The notes under the pieces: model-generated
Databases searched by the model: none
What the model saw: only the letters and a program-made list of their open reading frames with translations
What the model was told of the DNA's origin: nothing
Position numbers and translations under genes: made by a program
Part shown: one piece after another, positions 33,712 to 43,588 of the stretch
Numbering within the stretch: the first letter of the stretch is position 1
Layout: each line of letters opens with the position of its first letter
Assembly: GCA_017311185.1 (NCBI GenBank)
Contig: JAESUZ010004520.1
Location: 682,001 to 746,000 of the forward strand
DNA length: 64,000 nucleotides
Direction of reading: 5' to 3'
Source of the DNA: Proteles cristata cristata
Taxonomy: Eukaryota; Chordata; Mammalia; Carnivora; Hyaenidae

Positions 33712-33792
33712 ACAAACCTCAAATGAGCTTTTTGTGGGACCTGGCAATCATGACAAACCTCAAATGAGCTTCTTGTGGGACCTGGCAATCAT
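33712..33792. repeat. Tandem duplication, two 40-bp units
   Basis: The unit starting ACAAACCTCAAATGAG and ending CCTGGCAATCAT occurs at 33,712-33,751 and 33,753-33,792 with a single mismatch (CTTTTTG against CTTCTTG). The near identity indicates a recent local duplication. Confidence 0.95.
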
Positions 33793-33799
33793 AGTATAT

Positions 33800-34945
33800 T
33801 TTACTGATGTACTACTGCTCTAATATAATTTATACACAGATAACACTTTTTCACATCTTTTCCCTTGCCCTCAACTCTCTGAAACCTCATTCTTCATCCT
33901 TACTCTCAGCTGATAATTTTGTTTCTGACTTCACTAAGCAGAATTATGAAACTAATCAAGGAGAACTTGTATGGACTCCACCATGTTATGACCTATGTAC
34001 AAGCATTTATTTACATAGATGTCTGTTACCATAAATGAAGTGTTCAGGTTCTTACCTAAAACTATCCTCCCTTTTAACGTACCTCTCACCTGCTCAAGGA
34101 CAATGCTCCAAGAGGCTTTTTTATTCCATTTCTTTCCCATCCTCAAATTTTCGTTGTCTACTAAAACATCCCAGGAGATGTACTGGGTCTATTGAATCAT
34201 TCATATGCTGACATACAATAATAACAAGAGCAAAAACAACAACAATAACAAACTTCTTTTGGTCTAACTTTTACTCAGTTTCTCCTTTGCATCAAAGTTT
34301 TTTCAAAAAGTCAACAATACTGCTGTGCAAATTTTTCATCTCCCATTTTCTCTTAGCCTCAACTCTAATCAGGTATTTGCCTTACAGTTCCATTGAAACT
34401 TCAACAGGTCATCTATGTGTGACTTCCATATTACTAACTCCTGTGTCAAATTCTGTCTTCATCTTATTTTACCAACAAAAGTGTTAGGTGTACTTGATCA
34501 TTCTGCTTCTTGCTTATCTTTCTTCACACAACTTTTAGTGCACCATATCTCTCGTTTTTGTTTCCTTTTTTCTTTCCCTATTTCACTAATCACTTCTAAG
34601 TCTCCTTTGCTGGATTTTCACATTATGGTAAAATTCCCTAGGATACATATTTTTTGCTCCTACAATCCACTCAATTATATCTGCCTACCTAACACCTTCA
34701 TTCAGCTAGATAATTAAAACCTTACACCGCACATGTTGAAAAGGAATGTTCAGTTTTTTTGAAGATCTATTCATTTTCTTCTCCATCAGTTATTTACAAC
34801 ATCAGCCTTCCAATTGTTCTGTTCTAACAAACTTGATAACACCTATTGTTACTTTTCCCCTTATATATTCCGTATCATATCTAATAGAAATCTTGTTGAA
34901 CACAGCTTCAAAATGTATCTATAATTCAATCCTGTGTCACAAGAA
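33800..34945 (+). mobile_element. L2/CR1-clade LINE, reverse transcriptase region
   Basis: The segment follows, in order, the nucleotide layout of an old L2/CR1-clade ORF2: TACTCTCAGCTGATAATTTT, GACTTCACTAAGCAGAATTA, GTGACTTCCATATTACTAAC, CTAAGTCTCCTTTGCTGG and AGCTTCAAAATGTATCTATA. In the parent element these cover the palm of the reverse transcriptase and downstream sequence. All frames are broken. The 500 bp upstream, rich in CTCT and CCT words, may be the 5' continuation. The match is from memory and should be confirmed. Confidence 0.5.
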
Positions 34946-35155
34946 TCTATTACAATTTCTAAGACAGGGTTAGAAGTGATTATTTCTGAGCATCTTGTTC
35001 GTTGATCAAAATCATAATTCATTTGGCAACAAATAGAGTTTTTAGTATCTACCCACCCATTTGGTATTTTGCTGTGTGCAAGAGGAGTTGATAACGAAGA
35101 GTGTGGCACTTGACTAATTGTGAACTCGAACCTTGTCAAAGTTTGCCTAGTCCTT

Positions 35156-35384
35156 TTTAAAAAATTTGTTTTTAATGTTTTGTTTCTTTCTGAGAGAGAG
35201 AGAGAGAGAGTGTGTGTGAGCAGGGGAGGGTCAGAGAAAGAAGGGGATACAGAATCTGAAACAGGCTCCAGGCTCCAAGCGGTCAGCACACAGCCTGAAG
35301 TGGGGCTTGAACCCACAAACCGTGGTGAGATCATGACCTGACCTGAAGTCGGACACTTAACCGACTGAGCCATCCAGGTGCCCC
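35156..35384 (-). mobile_element. CAN-SINE, inverted
   Basis: Complete inverted copy ending CCAGGTGCCCC with a perfect 11-bp target duplication GCCTAGTCCTT (35,145-35,155 and 35,385-35,395). It has small internal changes (GTGGTGAGATC, GACCTGACCTGAAGTC). It has the older TTTCTGAGAGAG junction. Confidence 0.94.
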
Positions 35385-36152
35385 GCCTAGTCCTTAATAC
35401 ATAGTACAGGAAGCAGGACTATAAAAGAAGACACAATAATAAAGGGGATTTTAATTTTCTGTCACTCAGTTCACTTGTGAAATATAGCTTAATGAATATC
35501 CTGAACTCTGATCAATCATATTGATAACTTCTTGCATTTTAGGGAGTAGCTTGGAAGGAAAAAGAAATGTGTGGAAATTCATGATAAAGAAAAATTAACT
35601 CTTTCGAGACTGTTATTTTGTGTTATGTTTTCCTTAAAATCAAGATTAATGAAATTGAGCACATTTATCTTTCCTGTAGTCTTGCTTTCATCATGGATTT
35701 GTTTGTCTGATTTGCCTACCTAAACTGAATTATATAGCATATTCTATTTTATATATGAAATATTTTCCTGAAAAATTAATTTTATGAGCTTTATGTCATG
35801 TGTTATTCAGATTTGTTCTTACTGCTTTGTATTATTATTTTATTAAATATACCACAACAAATTTATCTTTTGTAATATAGGTAGATATTTAATTATTCCC
35901 CAGGTTTTGGGGATTGTTCAACAGTGCCACTCTAAACATTTTAACACATGACTTTTGATGAACATATGAATGCATTTCTGTTGAGAAAATACTTAAGAGC
36001 AGGATTGCCGGTCCGAGGACATTTTCATATTTATTTAGTAATACTAACAAATAATTGCCTAAAGTTGTTGTATTAGCGTATATTCTTATCAGAAAAGTCT
36101 AATAATTTCAGTTATTTACTTCATGATTATTAAGTATGACAGGTTTTCATAA

Positions 36153-36366
36153 TTGTGTTTATTTTTTAAAGTTTATTTATTTTGTGAGAGAGAAGGAGTA
36201 CAAGAAGGAGAAGGGCAGAGAGAGGGGGAGAGAGAGAATCTCAAGCAAGTTCTGTGCTATCACAACAGAGCCCAATCCAGGGCCCAATTCCAAGAACCCA
36301 TGAGATCATGACCTGAGCCAACTTCAAGAGTTGGAGGCTCAACTGACTGAGCCACCCTGGTGCCTG
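36153..36366 (-). mobile_element. Older CAN-SINE, inverted, first of a pair
   Basis: T-rich tail, GAGAGAGAAGGAG body, then TTGGAGGCTCAACTGACTGA and GCCACCCTGGTGCC. Flanking bases resemble each other (AGGTTTTCATA at 36,141 and AAGTTTGCATA at about 36,370). Confidence 0.87.
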
Positions 36367-36382
36367 TACAAGTTTGCATATA

Positions 36383-36582
36383 TATTTTTTAAAGTTTACT
36401 TATTTGGAGAGAGAAAGCTAGCAGGGGAGGGGCAGAGAGAGAGGGAGGGAGAGAATCCCAAGCAGGCCCTGAGCTTTCAGTGAGGATCCTGACATGGGAC
36501 TCTAATTCACACATCAGGAGATCACGACCTGAGCCAAAATCAAGAGTCAGAGGCTTAACTGATTGAGGTACCCAGGTGCTCC
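36383..36582 (-). mobile_element. Older CAN-SINE, inverted, second of a pair
   Basis: GTTTACTTATTTGGAGAGAG tail and body, CCTGAGCCAAAATCAAGAG, head complement ending CCCAGGTGCTCC. It is followed by AAGATTTCATAC, a third version of the flank seen around the first copy. Confidence 0.87.
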
Positions 36583-36956
36583 AAGATTTCATACTTTTAA
36601 AAAAGTTAAACCTGCCATTATGATAAAGATCAGTGATATGTTATATACTTTTAATTTGCATTCCCTTGATGATTGATGAAACTATCCTCTGTTATACTTA
36701 TGATAAATTTTCTAGGTCCATTTTTTAAAATTAAACATTTTCTTTTATCTTACTCCTTTGTAAGATGTTTATAAAAATTTAAATACAACCTTTTTATGAT
36801 TATTATGTAATACAAATATTTTCTGTCATTGTGTGTTGATAGTTTCTACTCTAATATTGTATATTTTGATCACTGAAATTTGTAAAATAATGTCTAAATT
36901 TTCTTTCTTTTATTGAATGATTATTACTAATGTTTACTAGTTTAAAACATTTGCAT

Positions 36957-37402
36957 TATTAGGAATTTATACTAAGAATACAGGAGTGCTGATTCATAGG
37001 GGCACATGTACCCCAACAATTATAGCAGCTCTATCACCAATAGCCAAACTATGGAAAGAGACCAAACGTCTATCAACTGATGAATGGATAAAGATGTGGT
37101 TTATATATACAATGAAGTATTGTACAAATATTGGCAATAAGAAAGAATGAAATCTTGCAGCAACGTGAGTGGAACTGGAGGGTATTACACTAAGTGAAAT
37201 AAGTCAGGCAGAGAAAGAGGGTTGATGGGAGGGTGCAGGAGAGGGGAAAATGGGTGATGGGCATTGAGGAGGGCACTTATTATGATGAGCATTGTGTGTT
37301 GTATGTAAGTGATGAATCATGGTTATCTACACCCGAAGCCAAAGGCATACAGTATACACTGTATGTTAGCTAACTTGACAATAATTTTTTAAAAAATGAA
37401 AT
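36957..37402 (+). mobile_element. L1 3' end, forward, with internal deletion
   Basis: Carnivore L1 ORF2 end and 3' UTR: TAGCAGCTCTATCACCAATA, CAACTGATGAATGGATAAAG, GGAACTGGAGGGTATTACAC, ending TTTTTTAAAAAATGAAAT. The target duplication ACATTTGCA lies at 36,948-36,956 and 37,403-37,411. After CAGGCAGAGAAAGA it jumps to GGGTTGATGGGAGGG, omitting about 130-150 bases found in the other L1 copies. Confidence 0.88.
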
Positions 37403-38061
37403 ACATTTGCAAAAATCAAGGTTATAATGCCTTTCAACATTATCACTTAGAAAGAATCTTCAATGTTTTACCATACACAAGGAGATTGAAAATTTACCCA
37501 ATGTTTATTTTGTGCCTTTATGTGAGGTAGGGTGAAAATGTCTTCACAAAATATGGCATCCAATTAACCCAGAAATATTTATAAAACCATCCTTTGACTA
37601 CTGCGTCTGGGCACATATTTTCATAAGTAAAGTGACTCTTCACATACAACCATATTTTTAAAAATCTAATGTTATTGTTGAGTGACTGTCAGTATCTATT
37701 AATTAGTAATAGATTTCTAATAAGCTTTGCTATCTCACAGAGTAAGTCTCCAACTCACTTACTTAATTAGTCTTGGCTCTTCTCTGGTTTTTAAAATTGC
37801 ATATCAATGTAAATCATCTTGTCAACTTCCACAAAAAGTCATGGTGGAATATTTTACATGGATTGCATTGAATGTATGTAAAGGTCACTTTAGAAAGAGC
37901 TAACGTCCTCTAATCTTTAACACATCATATCTCATCATTTATTTAGGTCTTCATTTTTCATTGCAATGTTCGGTGGTTTTATTGGTAGGAAGCTTGCACA
38001 TCTTCTATTAGATTTATTCTGAGGAATTTGATGTGATTTGTACAATGCAAATGTTTGTTTA

Positions 38062-38360
38062 TTTTTTAGAGAGATAAATTTATTTTATTTTAGTTTATTT
38101 ATTTAGAGGGATTAATTTATTTTAGAGAGAGGGAGAGAGAGAGTGCAAGGGAATAAGGGACAGAGAGGAAAAGGAAGAGAGAGAGAGAGTAGTGGGACTC
38201 ACCTGAATCAGGGCTCATGCTCACCTGAAGTGGGGAATGAGCTGACCAAAAGATCAGCTCTAGCTCACTGGAATTGGGGCTACAACTCACTCATGAAATG
38301 TGAGATCATGACCTGAGCTGGAGTCAGATGTTTAACTGACATAGCCAGCCAGGTGCCTTT
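38062..38360 (-). mobile_element. Older CAN-SINE, inverted, enlarged
   Basis: The flanks match well (TGCAAATGTTTGTTTA at 38,046-38,061 and TGCAAATGTTTATTTA at 38,361-38,376). At about 300 bp it is longer than the usual 210-240 bp, because the tail and core contain extra partial repeats (TTTATTTTAG words; CTCACCTGAA and CTCACTGGAA). Confidence 0.85.
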
Positions 38361-40311
38361 TGCAAATGTTTATTTAACTTTATTTCCTTTTTTTGCTGGC
38401 ATACAGAAATGATACTGATTACTTTATCTTATTCCAAGAGGTCTTATTTTCTTATTTTGGTATTTTAAGTATTTAATACATCTTAAGTATATATTAGGTA
38501 TCTTACTTAATAGTTCTAATAGCATGTGGATAGTTATTTTTTAAACTATCTATATATGACACTAATGACATCCTTGAATACAGTAGAAAAGTTTTCTTCT
38601 TATAAACTTTTAACATTTCACTTATTTTACTAGTCTCTAGGAAAATGTTGACTGAAAAATGAATAGTGAAAAACCTCTTATTCTATACTTCAATGGGAGA
38701 AGCCTCTGATGTTTCACCAGTAAGATTAGTGCTACTTCCTTTATTAAAACTTATTTTTTAAGATATCATTGTCAGGTTAAGTAAATCTCTCTATTCCAAG
38801 ATTGCCAAGAGGGTTTGGTTGTGGTTACTTGAGTCACAAAAATAATTTAATTGTCTCAAATGCTTCTGCACCCCAGAAAATATGACTTACCTTTTTTTCT
38901 ACCAATATTTTGAATAGCAATGTTTAGTTTTCAAATATTAAACATTTTTCCTGAGATAAATCCAACTTTGACATAATAAATTGTTTTTTATACATAAATA
39001 AATTCAATTTAGTGGTATTTCATTTAATATTTTTATGGTTCTTACAGAGCTATTCCAATTTTTCTTTCTTACACTGCCTTTGTCTAGTTGAGATACAAGA
39101 TTTTGCTTGTACCTCATAAAGTTGGGAAATTTTCACTCTACTTCAATTTTTAGGAAAAAATGTGTTTGAAATTGATATTAGTACTTTGTTAAATATTTGG
39201 AAATGTTTAGCAGTGAAGTAATCTTGTCAGAGAAGGAGATTTTGTATCCTTGGTTTGAATTCATGATAAAATCTGACAGATTTATGATTATTTAGAGTTT
39301 ATATTTTTCTTGTGTCTTTTATTTATTTTTGAGTGTTTTGGCCCATTCATCAAGACTGTAAAATATATTTACAAAAAAGTTTTTGATAATACCTTCTTAT
39401 TTTGTTTTATATTTATGTTTTGTGTGTAGGCTTCCTAACTTTTTAAAAATTTCTGTATGAATATTTGTATTATTTATTAGTGACTCTGGCTGGAGGTTTA
39501 TTACATTTAGTAATCATTCCAAAGAAAAATCTTTTAGATACCTTGTGTTTTTTAATTTTATGACACTTTTTATATGACTAATACTGATTTTCACTCTTAT
39601 ATATATTACTTCTACTTACTTAATAAACATAGTAAATTCACACAGAATTAAAGTCACAGATTTATTTTTAATTCCCTAATGGTTAGAGAAGACTTGTCTG
39701 ATTCAGTTTCTTTGAAATTTACTAAGGCCAGCTTAATGGGTCATCATATGGTTTACACTCTGTGCTTGAAAAGAACATGTCTTCTATAGCTATAGAATAT
39801 GATGTCAATGTCTATTATTTCAGTTTAGTTGACTGAGTTTTAAAAATCTTTTAAACCTTACTAATTTTTTATCTGCTTCTATCAGTTACTTTAAATATTG
39901 TTTGCAAATATCAAATAATTTCTATCCCATCTTTTAAATTGTATACGTTTACAAACACAATACTTTAAATAAATGGAGAAATGTTATATTTTCTTACCAA
40001 ATGAGCATGTTATAATTATTAAATATACCTCTTAATCACTAGTAATTCTTCTTAAAGTACCTTTTATCTACAATGGGGGAATGTTTTACAGAGACCAGTT
40101 GCTCCACCAGAGTGGTGAATAGAAAACTGATGTATACATTTATATCTCTCACATGTCTCTTACATATTTGATGGATATGCTTTTAATTTATCAAAGTTTA
40201 AAGTTTTTGTCACATCTAACTTATGTCATTGAAATATTCTTTTAATATTTCAACTTGCCATCAGTTTAGGCTCCCTTCAAAAATTTTCCATGTACAATAA
40301 TATTTCTAAAT

Positions 40312-40509
40312 AAGTGCCTGGGTAGCTCAGTCAATTAAACGTTTGACTGTAGATCAGGTCATGATCTCACAGCTCATAAGTTCAAGCCCTGCATTAGGCT
40401 CTATGTTGACAGCTCAGAGCCTGGAACCTGCTTCTGATTCTGTGTCTCTGTCTCTCTGCCCCTCTCCTGCTCTCTCTCTCTCTCTCAAAAATAAATATTT
40501 AAAAAATTT
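40312..40509 (+). mobile_element. CAN-SINE, forward, slightly 5'-short
   Basis: Starts at AGTGCCTGGGTAGCTCAGTC, with GCTCATAAGTTCAAGCCC, GTTGACAGCTCAGAGCCTGG, CT body and AAAAATAAATATTTAAAA tail. The first few head bases are missing or mutated. Confidence 0.9.
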
Positions 40510-40737
40510 AGTATCTTATCACTTTGCTTCTCTATTTAAAATCCGTCTTTGACATCCATTATTCTTGAAATAAAATCAAACCTTCTAGCAGACCTTACAG
40601 AACTTTCAGCATTTAGCTACTCTGCATAACTTTTTAAATTCACCTTATACCACTACTCTATTTTCTTACACCACTCAATTCATAACAAATGAAACGCATC
40701 ATTATCCAGCAGGTCTCTAAGTAGTCACATATAATAT

Positions 40738-41610
40738 ACAATACGACACACAATGAGATTCCACCTCACACCTGTCAGAATGGCTAAAATTAACAACTCA
40801 GGAACAACAGATTTTGACAAGAATGTGAGAAAGGGGAACCCTTTTGTACTGCTGGTGGTAATGCAAACTGGCCCAGCCAGTCTCAAAAAACAGTACTGAG
40901 GTTACTCAAAAATTTAGAGCTACCCTACAACCCAGCAATTGCAGTACTAGGTTTTTATCCAAAGTATACAAAAATATTGCTTCAAAGGGGCATATACACC
41001 CCAGTGTTTATAGCAGCACTATCAATAATAGCTAAATTATGGAAAGAGCCCAGATGTTTATTGACTGGTGAATGGATCAAGAAAATGTGGTATGTATATG
41101 TAAACTGGTGAATGGATAAAGAAAATATATGTGTGTGTATGTATATACATACACATACACACACACATAAACACACACACACACACGCGTGCTTACACAA
41201 TGGAATATTACTCAGTGATCAAAAAGAATGAAATCTTACTGTTTGCAAAAATGTGGTTGGAACTAGTATGTATTAAGCCAAGTGAAATAAGTCAGAGAGA
41301 GACAAATATATATTTCACTCATATGTGGAACTTAAACACAACAGATGAACATCAGGAAAAGGAAAGAAAAGTAAGACAAAAATAGGGATGCAAACCATAA
41401 GAGACTCAAAATACAGTGAATAAACTGAGTTGCTGGAGGGGTTTGGGTGGAGGGATGTCCTAAACAGGTGATGGGTATTAAGGGAGGCACTTGTTGGGAT
41501 AAGCATCATGCGTTATCTGTAAGCAATGAGTCACTAAATTTTATTCTGAAACCATGATTACACTTTATATTAACTAACTTGAATTTAAATAAAATTAAAA
41601 AATAAACTCA
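40738..41610 (+). mobile_element. L1 3' end, forward, with CA microsatellite
   Basis: Sense L1 ORF2 end: ATGAGATTCCACCTCACACC, GAATGGCTAAAATTAACAAC, AATGGAATATTACTCAGTGA, then 3' UTR and tail AATAAAATTAAAAAATAAA. A short duplication of ACTGGTGAATGGAT and an alternating TG/CA tract (41,128-41,188) lie just before AATGGAATATTACTC. No clear target duplication was seen. Confidence 0.88.
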
Positions 41611-41738
41611 TTGAAAAAGTGTAAAAAAACCTCAAATAGTCTGTCCCCAAGGCTTAACACATACTGTTCTCTATTTTCACATTCCTACAATGGAATATGC
41701 AGTACTGAAATTATCATAAAATTAAAAATGCAAAAGTC

Positions 41739-41944
41739 AGGGTGCCCGGATGGCTCAGTCAGTTTAGCATCCAACTCTTGATTTTAGCTCAGGTCATGAT
41801 TTCATGGTTTCTAAGTTCAGGCCCCACTTTGGGCTCTGCCCTGCCCGTGTGGAGCCTGCTTAGAGTTCTCTCTCCCCCTTTCTCTCTGTTTCTACCTTGC
41901 TCATGCTTGCTTGCTCTCTCTCAAAATAAATAAATAAACCGAAC
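41739..41944 (+). mobile_element. Older CAN-SINE, forward
   Basis: AGGGTGCCCGGATGGCTCAG head, CAGGTCATGATTTCATGG core, CT body and AAATAAATAAATAA tail. A perfect 14-bp target duplication AAAATGCAAAAGTC occurs at 41,725-41,738 and 41,945-41,958. Confidence 0.93.
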
Positions 41945-42025
41945 AAAATGCAAAAGTCCATTTTAAATTATGCTGTGGAATGCATATTTAGTCAGAGTAA
42001 AATGAAGATTCCAAATAGTTCTCAA

Positions 42026-42047
42026 TACACACACACACACACACACA
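42026..42047. repeat. CA microsatellite
   Basis: Ten to eleven uninterrupted CA units ending in CAGACTT. Confidence 0.95.
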
Positions 42048-42258
42048 GACTTAATAATATTCTTCCTACATCAGCTACTCCGATCTGCTTGGTGAATTAC
42101 TTTTTATTTCCTACAATGCTTAAATGTCAACTTAAAGATTTCTTGATTTTTCTCCCATATCTAGCTTCTACCCATCTCTGAATCAAGCTGGCAACATTTT
42201 TTCTCTTCTCCACTTAGCACTTTATCCATACTTATAGCACTTAAACTAACATACAGCA

Positions 42259-42488
42259 GGGGCGCCTGGGTGGCTTAGTCGGTTAAGCGTCCGACTTTCG
42301 CTTAGGTCATGATCTCGCGGTTCATGGGTTCGAGCTCCGCGTCGGGCTCTGTGCTGACTGCCAGCTCAGAGCCTAGAGCCTGCTTCAGTCTGTGACTCCC
42401 TCTGTCTCTGACCCTCCCCTGCTCACGCGGTCTCTCTCTCTCTCTCTCTCCTAGAAATAAATAAAACATTAAAAAATTTAAAAAAAAA
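42259..42488 (+). mobile_element. Feline CAN-SINE (young subgroup), forward
   Basis: GGGGCGCCTGGGTGGCTTAG head, intact A box (42,271-42,282) and B box (about 42,327-42,336), GCTGACTGCCAGCTCAGAGC core, TCCTAGAAATAAATAAA tail. The target duplication TAACATACAGCA is perfect (42,247-42,258 and 42,489-42,500). It is nearly identical to the copy at 29,690. Confidence 0.96.
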
Positions 42489-42801
42489 TAACATACAGCA
42501 GTTGCTTATTTACATGTCAGTGTTTCCAAATACACTAAGCCACTCAAGGGAAAGGTTTATGTATATATTAACTTGGTATTAGAATATAAAAAATTGAAAT
42601 CTGGAACAGATTCTGGGTCTCTATATCTGTTTTAAGGAATTAAGGGAGAGTCCTCATTGTATTTCACCAATATGACTCTAAAATGGCTACAGAAGATTGT
42701 ATACTTCTAAGGTGATAGGTATTTAAGATAGAAGTAGATTTGACTCTGTAGGCTCTATCATTAGATAACAATGAGCCAGTTATATCCCTTTTGTCCATCT
42801 C

Positions 42802-42975
42802 TGTTGTGAGCTGAATTGTATTCCCGCAAAATTTGTCTGTTGAAGTTCTAACCCCCACTACCTCAGAATGTGGGACTACAACTGGAGATGGTGTCTTTAT
42901 AAAGGTAATTAATGTTAGATGAGATCATTGGTTGGGCCTTAATCCTAAGAAGATTGATCTCAATTGTGATCATGT
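42802..42975 (+). repeat. MaLR (MLT1-type) LTR fragment
   Basis: TGTTGTGAGCTGAATTGTA, TTGAAGTTCTAACCCCCACT, ACCTCAGAATGTGGGACT and GATGAGATCATTGGTTGGGC follow the 5' half of a MaLR LTR. The 3' half is absent or too diverged to follow. Confidence 0.75.
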
Positions 42976-43204
42976 GATATTCAGCATCAGGTACTACTAT
43001 TGAAAGACATAGCTTGTTTATCAAGTTAAAATTTATTAGAAATGTTTGTGCTCGTCTTGTGAAACACTTGCAGAGCAAGTTACTTGCAACTCAAGGTTTT
43101 ATTGTTTTACAAAACCTACATGGGATGCAGCAAAAGCCAATGTTAGAATGAAATTTATGTTATAAATGTATTACGAAAGTTCAAATAAGCAAAATTGTCA
43201 GTGC

Positions 43205-43588
43205 TTTAACTACATTAAAGAAAAGAGAGAGAGAAGACTCAAAAACCAAAATGAGAAATGGAAGAGAAAAAAATACAACTAATAACGACAGAAATACATA
43301 GTGTGATAACAAATTGCTACAATTATATACCAAGAAGTCAGATAACTTAGAAAAAAAGATAATTCTGAAACATACAAATTACCAAGACTGAATCTTGAGT
43401 TTTGAATCCAAGAAGTAGAAATTTTCTTGGACCAATAATGAAAATGGAATTAGAAATCAAAAATCTTCTCGCACAGAAGAGCCCAACATCACATAGTTTC
43501 ACTTTGGAATTCTACCAAACATTAAAAAAAGATAATGACAATATTAATAAAAATCATAAAAATGATGGAATAGAAGGAACACATTCAT
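43205..43588 (+). mobile_element. Old L1 ORF2 fragment, forward
   Basis: Sense L1 ORF2 text: GAGAGAAGACTCAAAAACCA, GAAACATACAAATTACCAAG, TTGGAATTCTACCAAACATT. This is the region just upstream of the reverse transcriptase core. It is directly followed by the T-tail of the inverted L1. Confidence 0.65.

Larger units (their letters stand above)
35820..40110 (-). mobile_element. Ancient L1 ORF2, inverted, host to later insertions
   Basis: Strongly diverged reverse-complement L1 ORF2 can be followed across more than 4 kb. Examples are TTCAACAGTGCCACTCTAAA near 35,918, TTTTAATTTGCATTCCCTTG near 36,649, AAAACCATCCTTTGACTACT near 37,583, TGGATTGCATTGAATGTATG near 37,859, and TTGAAAAGAACATGTCTTCT near 39,767. 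Three SINEs and one younger L1 sit inside it. AT content is very high and no frame survives. Confidence 0.7.

Noticed and set aside
34861..35373. 170-codon open frame on the minus strand
   Set aside because: It is a read-through of a SINE sense strand joined to the complement of an L2-like LINE, with serine/leucine runs from the CT body.
36141..36594. CRISPR-like array from the regularly spaced flank words
   Set aside because: The repeats are target-site copies around SINEs, spaced over 200 bases, in a mammalian genome.
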